From Lingula anatina (lineage: Eukaryota > Brachiopoda > Lingulata > Lingulida > Lingulidae): a stretch of DNA of 64,000 bases. The translations under genes and the position numbers were made by a program. This document shows, piece after piece, positions 51,301 through 62,541 of the stretch (positions are counted from its first letter, which is position 1; the number at the start of each line of letters is the position of its first letter). The stretch lies in the NCBI RefSeq assembly GCF_001039355.2, contig NW_019775441.1, positions 306,046 to 370,045 on the forward strand, read 5' to 3'. The notes under the pieces were generated by a model, which saw nothing but the letters and a program-made list of their open reading frames with translations, was not told the origin of the DNA and searched no databases.

Positions 51301-51728
51301 TTGACCAGGATGGCAAAACCTCTGCAAAATCGATCATCACCTTCGACATTCTTGTCAAGGGTCAGTGTAGGGATCACAGTGCAACGTTTGTCCATTAAAA
51401 ACGAGGAGTTATTTTCCATCGTCTTCAAGCGATCTCGCATGCTGTAATGCCTGATCATATTATGAACCACTGAAGATTTGATCGAGTGTAATCCATTTGT
51501 TGTATTTTTCCCATCAGTGCTGACGGCGAAAGATGACATTCCTAAAACTTCCTTGCAGTTTTGAAGCTCCTGCGGATAGTGAAATTTCTGGCGCTTGGAG
51601 CCTATCTCGCTAGCATTCTGTACGGTGAAATAAAATGGCCCGCCTTTGAGTTCAAAGCAGAATATATTGTTGGACTCTTCAGGGCTGTCTTTGGTATTGT
51701 TATCCGAACCAGCCTGCGTTCCCGCCAT
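48369..51728 (-). CDS. CMPK2: UMP-CMP kinase 2 (mitochondrial nucleoside monophosphate kinase), complete, 6 exons
   Basis: Exons 51728-51220, 50998-50824, 49801-49669, 49474-49273, 48994-48752 and 48492-48369 join in frame to 461 codons plus TGA (human CMPK2 has 449 residues). The C-terminal half is a thymidylate-kinase-like domain: P-loop LEGLDATGKS split by an intron, then RTPPDCVRHLR, AYYSLGNYIVA, VVMDRFWQSTAAYA, WPEDLIKPSAILFLTV and the LID region with TERN. The enzyme phosphorylates dUMP, dCMP and UMP in mitochondria and belongs to innate-immune gene sets in vertebrates. The N-terminal half is poorly conserved, as usual. An in-frame ATG at 51815 would add 29 residues rich in Arg/Lys/Leu, a possible mitochondrial presequence; the ATG at 51728 sits in a strong initiator context. 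Which start is used is open. Confidence 0.93.
49905..50765. repeat. Duplicated segment around the N at 50615, CMPK2 intron 2
   Basis: About 49967-50095 (ACC/CCAAG...TTTCC, C run, CCAGCTACAGGTCTGG, TTTTTTTCCCC) recurs at 50617-50755. The N at 50615 stands just before the second copy. The pattern matches the other overlap joins in the window. It does not touch coding exons. Confidence 0.75.
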
Positions 51729-51734
51729 TTTGTG
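51720..51734 (-). promoter_or_regulatory. TISU/YY1-like initiator at CMPK2 ATG
   Basis: The minus strand reads ACACAAAATGGCGGG at the 51728 ATG, close to the TISU consensus (SAASATGGCGGC). This favours 51728 over the upstream ATG at 51815 for the main transcript. Confidence 0.45.
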
Positions 51735-51815
51735 TTGCAGCTGGAAAATGCAAGAAATGCGCAATTTAGGAAAGTCCTTCAACCAATGAGTAGACCTCAG
51801 AATACGCAGTATCAT

Positions 51816-52087
51816 AGATTTGATTATTTCCTTTATGCTGTTGCAATATTGGTGTTCTCTTTCTCTTCAGATTCCAGAAAACTTATCACCCGGGAAATTT
51901 CAGATAGGGAATTCCTCGAAAGGGTATGACGTCATCCGATGCATTGTGGGCCAGGGAGAATCCCCCGTTATATGTCTATATTTAGTTCAAGGCAGTGACA
52001 CTTTTTTTCCGTGGAATCCCCAATGACAACAAGGGTATTGAAAACTGTGTGAGATGATTATTCATTTTTCGTTATTTGCTTATCTTT

Positions 52088-52134
<47 letters not shown>

Positions 52135-52959
52135 TTGTTTAGATCTTCCTAGGCTATTTCTGACACTTCGGACGAGTCAAATCGCAAGACCTTCCACGAT
52201 TGTCATCTACATTTTTGGATGTTTTCACTGTTAAAATTCCGTAATATCATTTGTTTTTCTATACTAGTACTCTTCAGACAACCTAAAATTAATTTTGTCC
52301 CACAATTTCCGCCAATGCTTGATCAGCAAATTTCACACCACACTACCATCGCTGCTAATGCTTTTTTTTTTACCCTCCCCTCCCCTCTCCTTAGCAAAAT
52401 CTTTCATCGCTAGTGAAGATCTATGCCTTAAGTGGCACTTCACAATTTTCTTCATTTAGAATAAAATATACAAAGATAAAATGCACTATAATGACATCTA
52501 ATCATATTTATCGCTTACTTCTAAGTTTATAAAAGCTCAACATTAACAGAACGTGCCAGAAAAAAATTGGCGGGGAGGGTTGGTAAATGAAGACCAAAGT
52601 AACGTTGCATGGACGCAGAATGAAAGAGACAAATTTAATCGCCTTCAAAATGTTTTGTTTACACCTAATGGCGGTACCTGGGGGTAACAACATAGTGGGC
52701 CACGTACCTCCCATATCTTTGGAGGCACCCTTTTTTCCATCTTCCACCACAAAAACAGTATAAAACAAACGAAACCAGGCTAAACCGAATAATTTCATCC
52801 CCATGTCCTCCATACTATACCAAGCATTATACTATTTTATATTACATATCCTTGTGCCCACTTTGTGTCCATATGATCTCCAAGACTCATTTTTTTCTAA
52901 CCTCAGAATGTGAAACATTTATAATGTCATGGGCCCTAGTATACAGATCAGCAACATGA
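51816..52959. other. CMPK2 upstream flank, no supported gene
   Basis: Contains a (TTTA)n run at 52083-52136. Open frames on both strands show no domains. Confidence 0.6.
52083..52136. repeat. (TTTA)n microsatellite
   Basis: About 13 tandem TTTA units. Confidence 0.95.
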
Positions 52960-54396
52960 GTGTGTGTGTTGAATATTCATTCAAATTTTCATATCAAATT
53001 GAACGATGAATTTTCTGATATTTTCCATGGCCTTGGTTGTTTGAAGCAAGGTGAGATAAAACTTCACATCGACGACAACATACAACCCATAGCACAGCGT
53101 TATAGACGCATTCCGTTCCACGTCAGGAAACACATAGAGGAACAGATTAAAAAGGATGAGGAACAGGGTGTCATAGAGAAAGCTACAGGTCCTACGCCCT
53201 GGGTGTCTCCCATTGTAGTTGTTCCCAAACCGAATTCGAAATCACCTGGGAAAGTACGTGTCTGTGTAGATATGCCCGCAGCAAACAAGGCGATTAGAAG
53301 AGAAAGACATGCAACACCGACGCTTGATGAATTAAAAACAATGTTGACTGGCGCCTGCTATTTTTAATCAGGGGTACAATCAACTTGAATTACACGAAGA
53401 TTCTCGTTATATCACTACATTTGCCACTCATCTTGGTCTCTACAGATACCGTCGATTATTTTTTGGAGTGAATTCAGCAAGTGAAATATTCCAGGAAAGC
53501 ATTAGACAAGCTTTGTCTGGTTTGAAAGGAGTCGTGAACATCAGTGATGACATTTTGTGTTACGGGACATCGCAATCTGACCACGACAACAACCTACGTG
53601 CTCTTTTTCAACGTTTGCGCGAAAGAAATCTAACACTCAACGCAGAGAAATGTGAATTCAATCAAACATCATTAGAATTTTTAGGGCACGTTTTTGGCGC
53701 GGAGGGTATTAAACCAAGCCACAGCAAAATTGAAAACATATTAAATCTCCCCAATCCAACCAACGCTACAGAAGTCAGAAGTTTCTTAGGAATGACGAAT
53801 TTCTGTGGGTCGCAATTCATTCCAAATTACGCGTCATTAACACATGATTTACGTGAGCTGACAAAGAAAAACACACCATGGTCTTGGACATCTAAACACG
53901 ATGATGCTGTGAAGGAACTCAAGTCAAAGTTAAGCCAAGCAACGACTTTAGCGTACTTCAACCCGTCGAAAACCTCGGGGGGAAAACACAGATGCGAGTC
54001 CGGTAGGCATATCTGCTGTATTAACACAGGACGGCCGCGTCATACAGTACGCCAGCAGAGCGCTTACTCCTACAGAACAGCGATACTCACAGACCGAGCG
54101 AGAGGCTTTAGCAATCACATGGGCCTGTGGACATTTTCACATTTATTTATTCGGAGCCCATTTTATTGTGCACACTGACCACAAACCCCTTGTGAGCCTC
54201 TTTAACAACCCCAAGGCCCAGCTTTCGGCGCGTATAGAGCGTTGGATCATGAAAACACAATCCTACCAGATGACGGTTGTGTATCGTCCAGGGCATGACA
54301 ACCCTGCTGATTATTTGAGCCGACACCCCACACATCAGACTGATCAGTTACCATCAAGTACCGAGGAAACAATAGCAGAGGAGTATCTTCATTATA
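52960..54396 (+). mobile_element. Ty3/gypsy fragment 1: reverse transcriptase and RNase H, decayed
   Basis: A plus-strand pol remnant without LTRs. RT begins in one frame (52960-53367: QRYRRIPFHVRKHIEEQI, PWVSPIVVVPKPN, VRVCVDM). It shifts frame near 53365 and continues to 53990 (FFGVNSAS, active-site segment NISDDIL, LEFLGHVF, VRSFLGM). It shifts again into RNase H (VHTDHKPLVSLF, RIERW, YRPGHDNPADYLSRHP). The active site keeps both Asp but lacks the usual Tyr. Homology stops at about 54396 inside the linker after RNase H. At least two frameshifts make it non-functional. Confidence 0.88.
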
Positions 54397-54739
54397 ATAA
54401 TCTTTATTGAGCACTAAAATGCATACATATTACATTTTACAGGCTCTCTACACTAGTCATAACAACTTAGCGGTCCTACGAAAATACGCAAACCGCGAAA
54501 ACCGCGAAAACCAGAAGTTGCTAGGCGAAAACCTCACTATAACTTACCAATTCTCGATGTTCTTGACAAGTTGCTGTAATATTTGGATAACTTGGACCAT
54601 ATTACATACATCATGACCTTTGATAACGATCTTGTAATGAACTAAATATGTAACAGCTGAGTTTTCTAGATCGGCAACTATGATAGTGCGTGGGAGCCAT
54701 GTTTGGTTTACAATTGGCATATATAAACAGCAGTGTCCC

Positions 54740-54812
54740 CTCAGGCCAGTATTGCCATCTCAGGCCAGTATTGCCCTCTCATGCCAGTAATGCTCTCTCA
54801 GGCATATGAATG
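54740..54812. repeat. 19-20-bp tandem repeat, about 3.5 units
   Basis: Units of the form CTCAGGCCAGTATTGCCAT repeat from 54740 with growing divergence. It lies between the two gypsy remnants. Confidence 0.85.
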
Positions 54813-55252
54813 TGGATAACAGCACAATATTTTCTGCTTACTTAATACATATATACATAAAAAACTAACAAACATTTATCAAGTAACATTTACAACATTG
54901 TACCAACTTTAAGTTAATTAATGCTTTATTTGTAAATGTGTTATTTGTGCATGAGAAAAATCCCTTCTAACTGTACATGAAGTTGTAAGAACTTTGTATT
55001 TGCATTAAACTTTACAAAAGAAATATTGAATCATTAAATGTTTTTCATCATAAAAAAGTTGTTTTTGTTTGTTCAAATCATGTTAAAATAAAGGCTCTCT
55101 GCATACCAAATTCCATTTTACCAAAACAGTTATCAATACATATTTGGTCAATTTGTGCACTGGCAATTTATTTTTTAAGAAAAGGGACTAAAGTCTTATT
55201 CTGAGACAACTACAGTGTATTGTTAATACTGACCCGTAGACTTGCGTGCGNC

Positions 55253-55383
55253 TAACCTAGGTCTAGGTTAAAGGTCATTGGCGTGAGGCGGAGACTGTGT
55301 ATGTATGCGACGTGACATGCGAAGAATGGACCTATTAATTCTGTAAATAAACATTTTAAATCTTATACATTTACGTTGTTGCA
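55253..55383 (+). mobile_element. 5' LTR remnant of gypsy element 2
   Basis: Aligns with the 3' LTR at 59764-59910: GCGACGTG(A/G)CATG, TTAATTCTGTAA, ATTTTAA and GTTGTT(G/A)CA occur in order. The left end is cut by the N at 55251. After the LTR, TGGCGACGAGG at 55394-55404 is the primer-binding-site type common in Ty3/gypsy elements. Confidence 0.8.
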
Positions 55384-57443
55384 ATACTATATCTGGCGAC
55401 GAGGAAGGAACAGACTCACAAGGAAGTCAAACCAAGTAAGAACATGTACCTTTCAAAAACAGACATTGGCTATAACGAAATTAAATGAGTGCAGTACACG
55501 CAAAGAGGAGTGGATATAAATAAATTTTATAGAGAGCTTCAAGATATTGGTAAACTGTGTAGTTTTTATATATGACTTTGGAATCAGAGGTGAAATCACA
55601 ACTGATTATGGGATGTAAATCTCAGAAAGTCCGACAGAAAGGCTTACGTAACCCGTCCATGATATTTTCGCAATTTTGCAGTATGCGCACACTGAGCAAC
55701 TTGTCACTTCACATACACGCTGAATGGATGGTTCACAGGGTGCAAGTCAGGAATTCGACAAGTAGTCATGCAGTTTATTTTTAACAACAATGCCGTAATT
55801 GTGGAGGAGAATGGCCACATGAGGGTGGACGGTCGAAATGACCGGCCTTCATAAAGGAGTGTTTCTCTTGTAAATGGCTTCATCATTTCGCATCGATGTG
55901 TAGATAGGGTCAGCAACTAACATCATCAGCTACACCTAACACGCGCTACGCCGTGAAAACCGAAACGTGTACCTCATCGCCGTCAAAACAATGTGAATTG
56001 TCTACATGGAAATTCCGATGTGACTGAAAATGAGAACGAATGCATAGGTTATGATGAAGATGGATACGTCTTCACAGTGCATGCAGTCACCGAGAACATG
56101 GACCAACTCCCACGTTTTAAAATAGGGATGAACGGTAGGAAAATATTTTTATAGCAGATTCAGGGTCTACTGTTAATTTGATTTCTGAATTTGAGTACAA
56201 TAAATTGCATCCAAGACTAACGTTACACATTTTTATTACTTAAATCAAGGCCTACGGCAGTGAAAGCAATTCAGTTCGTGTGTTGGGAAAATTTACATGG
56301 GCCTGTGGACATTTTCACATTTATTTATTTGGAGCTCATTTTGCACACTGTGCACACTAACCACAAACCCCTCGTAAGCCTCTTTAACAACCCTATTTAG
56401 GTCCAGCTTTCGGCGGGTATCGAGCGTTGGATCATGAAAACACAATCCTACCAGATGACGGTTGTGTATCGTCCAGGGCATGACAACCCTGCTGATTACT
56501 TGAGCCGACACCCCACGCATCAGACTGATCAGTTATCATCAAGTACAGAGGAAACAATAGCAGAAGAGTATCTTCATTATCTAGCCTGTACTTCGAAACC
56601 AAAAGTAATGACTCTTGAAATGGTGAAAGAGGAAACCGAAAGGATATGACACTTGCAGCGGTGAAAAATGCTATGGTCACAAATGACTGGACTCCACAAG
56701 GGAATTTCAGTATTTTCCTAAACATTTATCAGTGTCGTTCGAGCTTTCTATCTCAAACCCTGATGGAATAATTCTGAAAGGACGACAAATAGTTTTGCCG
56801 AAAAGTTTATACAGCCATGCCGTGAGTATTGCACATAGCGGGCATCAAGGGATTGTGAAAACTGTTGCTTTACTACGTGAGAAGGTGTGGTTTCCTAGAA
56901 TGCATAATCTTGTCGAAGACACAGTGAAATCGTGTAAACACTGTCAAATTTCAACGAAGATAACCACGCGAGAGCCGCTTCGCATGACAGAACTCCCAAT
57001 CGCTCCTTCAGGCCTCATAAACTTATGCAGTAGTTTGGAATGTTTTGAGAATTTTTATATATTCTACGTTTATTTTGCTCAAGTTAAAATATTAATAGAT
57101 GGAAACAGATATTTCTGAGTCGATGAAAATAGTCGATGAATCATTTTTTTATGTGCGTCCTATTTATCATTTGCGTAGCGTCATTATTAAGGCGCGGGAA
57201 AAGAGACAGAAAAGGGAGATAATATAACTCGTTTGCGCCCAGAAATCTCTGAAAGTTCCACCGTTATGTCTCCTGTATCTTCCGTCGTCTTGAAAATAGT
57301 CCTGAGTTGATAAAAAGAACCCGTATGTAAGCAGCCAGGGCCCCGGATGGAAGCTGGACAAATTGATAGTGCTTGGCAACGCTAAGTTTGTGCTCGTTGA
57401 CTTTACGTTGTGCTTGTGAATCTAAGGTGCGGCTCGTTAATAC

Positions 57444-58425
57444 CCCCGTCACACTAGAGGCAGAATGAACAAGAATGCCGTCGGAAAGACAATTCTTTGT
57501 GCATTCCTGGATATTCAAAGAGCATTCTAAAAATTCTGAGTGCATTTCAAATAGTTTTACCCATTCTTGTGGTCGGCCTGAATGTTAAAAACTTTCGAAG
57601 TGCATTCCAAGTGGAAAATTATCGAATGGGATTTGAATAGTATTCTAACAGCACTGTGACTGCATTCTTAATATACTCACGGCATTCCGACAACATTCAA
57701 AACATTCTGATCACATTCGAGGGATATTCGAACTGGTACGACTTAAGGCCCCCATCGCACTTATTCGAAACCAGCAGGAATCAAGGTAGAACCAGCCAGA
57801 ATGAATAAATTGAAAAATTCGTGCCATAATCGGGAGGGAATTTCAAATTGCAGTCAGAATATTCCGAATGAAATTCAAATGCCGTACGAGTGTGGTTTGA
57901 CTGCTGGCCGAATACAGGCAGAAGTATGTAAGAAGATGCCTCGAATGATATATGAAGCGAACTCAAATGCAGTTAACTGCTCCCGGAATGGCTGCCAATG
58001 ATGGTTTGAAATATAAAGAATTCAAACATAATGCAGCTGAAATACCTAAAATACTTAATTAAAATTACTTTCTAACATGTTTAGAATGTAACATGATGCA
58101 CAAAGTGTATAAATAACGCCACAGGAATGGTAACTGATCATAATGTTTCGAATGCTGTCGGAATGCCGTGAGAATATTTAGAATGCAGTCACAGTGCAGT
58201 TAGAATACTGTTCAAATGCCATTCGATAAATTTCCTCTTGGAATGCACTTCGAAAGTTTTTGCATGACAAAAAACATTCGAGCCGTCCACAAGAATGGGT
58301 AAAAATATTTAGAATGCACTCAGAATTTTATAATGTTTTTAGAATGCTATTCGAATATCCTGGAATGCACAAAGGATTGTATTTCCGACGCCATTCTTAA
58401 TCATTCTGCCTCTAGTGTGACGGGG
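57444..58425. mobile_element. Inverted-repeat pair I (CCCCGTCACACTAGAGGCAG ends)
   Basis: The left end at 57444 and the right end at 58425 are perfect reverse complements over at least 25 bp. TTAATA flanks on both sides may be a target duplication. It lies inside the 57009-58859 transposon and overlaps pair II. Confidence 0.75.
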
Positions 58426-58786
58426 ATTTAATACTCCGCCAAAATGTTTCGAATGTGCCTCGGATGAGTTGAAATATTAATTTTGGCAGCAATCGAGCTA
58501 CACTGGAGCGCCCTTCAAAGTATATTCTAAATATTCTTACTGCCTTCTTACAGCATTATAAATATTCCTAGTTTTCCAACTACAACTGCCTTTGAGAGCT
58601 ACACAGTCGAAAAAGCACTCATCATTCCAGGCGAATTCAAGCGCATTCTGAGTATTCCAACGGTACTCTTACAATAATTAAGGTCAATTTGAAATTTTTC
58701 CCCCGAATGTGGTTCGAATTTTAAAAATCCTTCGTTCGGGCTCATTCTTCTTCATTCCTGCTGATTCCGAATAAGTGTGACGGGGG
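57749..58786. mobile_element. Inverted-repeat pair II (CCCCC(A/G)TC(G/A)CACTTATTCG ends)
   Basis: The left end at 57749 and the right end at 58786 are near-perfect reverse complements over about 35 bp, sharing the outer CCCC(G/A)TC(A/G)CACT with pair I but not the inner part. It starts inside pair I and ends outside it. Confidence 0.72.
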
Positions 58787-59763
58787 TATAATATTGGCGT
58801 TTGCGCTCTGGAATCTCAGGCTCGTGCACGGCAACGGCAATTATCGTTTATGAGGCCTGTCCTTGGACAGAACTTAGTGCTGATTATGGAGAAGGACCGA
58901 GTGGTCACAAACTTTTAGTGATAACTGATGAATACACACGGTACGTCATTGTTGAAATTTTGACCTCGACTTCAGCACAGAGTTATCCCACTGTTGGATA
59001 AAGTATTTGCGGAGTTCGGCATACCATCGGTATTAAAAACGGATAATGGGCATCCATTCAATGGAAATGACTTTGCGGATTATGCCGAGAAAACCGGATT
59101 CAAACACCGAAGATGACACCACTGTGGCCTCAGACAAATGGAGTATACGTAACAGAGCGTTTTATAGGTCCTTTGGAAAAGTCGATCAATGGCGCCATCG
59201 CAACGAAGTGCAACTGGAAACAAGCCATGAATGATTTTTTCCTTGATTATAGAACAACGCCTCATACTTCCACTGGTATTCCTCCCGCAACTGCTCTTTT
59301 CGAAAGGGATATCGGCTGTAAACTTCCACATGTGCCTTAAACACCAAACACTGATTCTAAAATCAGGCGTAATGATCAAAACAGCAAGAAAGTGATGAAA
59401 TACTATGCCGATCGTAAAAGAAATGTTAAGAAATCTACGTTAACAGTGGGTGATACAGTTCTCTTGAAGAACACCAAATGCAAAAATATCCCAAGCACCA
59501 TATGAATCCAAACCACTTACAATATGTCGTAAAAAGGGGACAATGATTACTGCGAGAGATAATTCCACGAGAAGAGAAATAACGAGAAACTCTAGTTTTT
59601 TCAATCGTTTTCATTAAGAGTTAAAGTTGACAATTTTATGAATCCAGTCGACGTTAAGTATCATATACATTTTGTGTTATTGTTTATTACATTTACTGTA
59701 TATATGTTATGTGTTGTTCTGTCATAATATTCAAATTAAAAAAAAAGAAAAGAAAAGAAGTAC

Positions 59764-59910
59764 TGTGATGTAATGATGTAATAAGTCACGTGATGTAGGT
59801 CAGAGGTCATGAGTGTGAAGCGGGAAGTGGGGATGCGACGTGGCATGTGAGACATGGACTTTTAATTCTGTAATAAATATTTTAATCTTTCATGCAAGTA
59901 TGTTGTTACA
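59764..59910 (+). mobile_element. 3' LTR of gypsy element 2
   Basis: Runs from TGTGATGTAATG, directly after a purine tract, to GTTGTTACA, 147 bp, with AATAAA inside. It pairs with the truncated 5' LTR at 55253-55383; the two are clearly diverged, so the insertion is old. Confidence 0.8.
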
Positions 59911-61913
59911 ATATCATGGTTACGTTCAAGAAAGCAGGGATTACAGAAGAAAAGTAGAGTCACCCAAGGGCAACGCTGTACGAAAAAATAATTTAATCAC
60001 AGAGTCATTAAAGAATTTTAATCACAGAGTCGGATGACACCATCTTTCTTTGTAAGTACTGACTTAGCCAGTTCCTGGTTGTTTGCTCAGATTAACCCAT
60101 TGCTCAACAAGAACCCCTGCTTCAGCTCATGACGGATAGTCGGAAAGCAGGAAACGCTATCTTTCTATGAGAAGGTACGACCAAGATGAGCTGGAAAAAA
60201 AGGCACCCTTTCTGAAGCCTAAACTTGCATATACACGTCAGCGGCTAGGTTTCTCTGAGGAACACCAAACTGGTGCGTTTTTCATAAGAAATGGCAGCCC
60301 AAAGGTGGACAGAACCACTCTCGTGTGCAGCAGATCCCATCTCACGGTCTTCAGCTAATCTCTTCCAAACTCGACATGAAGCACGAAAAATAAGTCTTTC
60401 ATTATCAGAAAACCAGACATCGACGCCCCAGTTCACGGCAATGGAGTTGTCTGGTCCATCCCTGATGGCGTTTCTTTTTCTTTTGGGTCAAAACTGTTTT
60501 CCTTTTAGTATACCTTCTCTAGTGTATATTATTAAAGAAATACCCAAATGTTCTGTTCTGTAAGGTGTTAAATAGTCAATCATAAAACCTTTTAAACAGA
60601 AGTTTTTAGTGCCTTTCTAAAATCATCTCCTGAGCTTAAATTATTTAGTTCTAATAGTAACTGATTCAATTAATTCATACAACCACTTGTGTTAGATACG
60701 AATGTGTTATCTATACTAACCCTGACCCTGAATTTCACTGACCCTAATATAACCCTAACCCCTTGACTCTTAACTCAAACCCATGGGGTGGATCGTATTT
60801 AAATTTTCTACATCTTTCGTTTATACCATGACAGTGAAACCTATTATGATCACGAGTGATGTGCACGGACTTGTTATTTGAAGTGCGCCTGGTCTGGGGA
60901 CTATTCCAGGGGAGGATGATATTTTAACACATTGTAATTTGTCTGCCAGATCATAGCAGGGGAAACCCGACACTGGCAAAGAGGCAGATATGCGATAATT
61001 ACCCATCGAAGCCTGTTTTTAGCGTAATAAAGAAATTGATTTCAGTTGTAATACTTAACAGCGCTCTTTGTCAAATTATTCTCATCGGGCTGATCATCGT
61101 TGCTGAAATAAAATTGTAACAACCAACACTGGAAATATGCATTAACCTTCCATTCCCTTGATATCACTTCAGTAGTTGTGAAATAATGGAAGATGTGATG
61201 TGATGGTAACAATTTAAAAATAAGCAGAAGTGCACATCCATAAATGACTGTGGCTTACATGGCTGTATAACCGTTTCACATGGCATTGGCTCTTTTTATA
61301 AAAACCTTTGTCAGCTCTTTCAAAGGCAGTGCATCAATTTAATGTAGGATAATACCGATGAGTAGAGGTCTGGTATTAATAAATGATCATCGAACAGAGC
61401 AGCTTCATTTGTACATCACTAAACGCATTGCAAAATAAAGTCGGCAACTGCAAATAAACAAGTTTAAGTGCAATGTCCTCACTTTGTTCGAGAAAATCCA
61501 GTATCCGTATCTTTTTAAAACTTTTAAGTTTTGAAAATGACTATAAATCACATTTTCCAAAGGATGAATTATCTGTTTTAGGTGTGAACCAGACCACGGT
61601 GCCCAACATTTCAGCAGTTGCTGCCTGCGCCGGGCCAAGACTACATAACATCCACTTAAGTCATGAACGGAAGGTACCAACGGACTGCATAATACACGTA
61701 ACATCACGTAGATAAAAAAAAAACATTTAACGTGGAGCCTCTTTCCTCGGGGAATGTTCATTATTTATATATATATATATATTGGCTTCCTGGATACTGG
61801 ATTCCCCAATGTGCAGTCACCCAGGGCCGCTAACGTTAATGTGCTTGCCGAGAAACACTCTCTGGCAATCAATAAAAACCAATATGTGAGCAGCTGCGCA
61901 CTGCGTATAGAAC
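59911..61913. other. Intergenic DNA, no supported gene
   Basis: Open frames at 60167-60563 and 61405-61761 show no domain. A degenerate CCCTAA-like patch lies at 60718-60765. Confidence 0.55.
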
Positions 61914-62170
61914 GTGTCCATGCCTGCTACGACTGCCGATATCTCCATACCCCTAATGTAAGTAACTCTGCCGAGTACAGACTGCAGGACACAAGACGCG
62001 TGCTTACTTCAGTACGTGGTGCAGTTGGCTGATATTGTAAAGGTGTCCAGGACTGCTTCTACTGCCGATATCTCCCATACCCTTACTGTAAGTACCTGTG
62101 CCTAGTAGTTTACTGCAGGACACGAGATCCGTGCTTACTATAGTACGTGGTGCAGTTGACTGATATTCTG
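61914..62170. repeat. Two tandem 129-bp units
   Basis: GTGTCCA...CTGCCGATATCTCC...CTGCAGGACAC...GTACGTGGTGCAGTTG...CTGATATT occurs at 61914 and again at 62043 with moderate divergence. It lies directly upstream of the K+ channel 5' repeats. Confidence 0.82.
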
Positions 62171-62259
62171 TTACTGGCTGTGGAGAGGCTGCTGGTCTCT
62201 CTCGAACATTAAGCAAAATTTCGTTTATGTTACTTCCAGAAAGAAGAAAGTGCAGCTTC

Positions 62260-62541
62260 AACACTGGAATAGACGTGTATTATGCATTTCACGGATACAA
62301 CGAAAGGGAAACTATAGAAGAGAATGTCTGAACATAACATAGATATATCATATGTTATCACAACACTGGAATAGACGTGTATTATGCATTTAACGGATTC
62401 AACGAAAGGGAAACTATAGAAGAGAATGTCTGAACATAACATAGATATATCATATGTTATCACAACACTGGAATAGACGTGTATTATCCATTTAACGGAT
62501 TCAACGAAAGGGAAACTATAGAAGAGAATGTCTGAACAGGA
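62260..62541. repeat. Three tandem 102-bp units ending in the K+ channel start codon
   Basis: Units start at 62260, 62362 and 62464 and are nearly identical. Each includes GAGAATGTCTGAACA. In the third unit this ATG (62528) opens the K+ channel reading frame. In the first two (62324 and 62426) the same ATG opens a 16-codon frame ending in TAG. Confidence 0.93.

Larger units (their letters stand above)
57009..58859. mobile_element. 1.85 kb foldback DNA transposon inside gypsy integrase
   Basis: A perfect 14-bp terminal inverted repeat CAGGCCTCATAAAC lies at both ends. The 5-bp direct repeat TCCTT flanks it (57004-57008 and 58860-58864). Removing the element and one repeat puts the two integrase halves back in one frame, so the borders are exact. 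No transposase is recognisable inside. The interior is packed with GAATGC/GCATTC-type short repeats and two further inverted-repeat pairs. The superfamily is undecided. Confidence 0.88.
55384..59763 (+). mobile_element. Ty3/gypsy element 2 body: gag knuckles, protease, RNase H, integrase; RT deleted
   Basis: After the primer-binding site come, in order: a gag tail with two zinc-knuckle-like motifs (CRNCGGEWPHEGG, then CFSCKWLHHFASMC with C-X2-C-X4-H-X4-C) at about 55790-55905; an aspartic protease active site ADSGSTVNLISE at about 56150-56200; an abrupt join near 56296 directly into RNase H, so the reverse transcriptase is deleted; RNase H to about 56590; the integrase H2C2 zinc finger (HSGHQG, CKHCQ) at 56815-56950; and, after a DNA-transposon insertion (57009-58859), the integrase core to 59340. 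A purine tract at 59738-59760 precedes the 3' LTR. Stops, frameshifts, the deletion and the insertion make it inactive. Confidence 0.87.

Noticed and set aside
51561-51929. 122-codon plus-strand frame
   Set aside because: Antisense to CMPK2 exon 1.
60718-60765. Telomere-like CCCTAA/CCCTGA units
   Set aside because: Only a few degenerate units in the middle of ordinary sequence; not an array.
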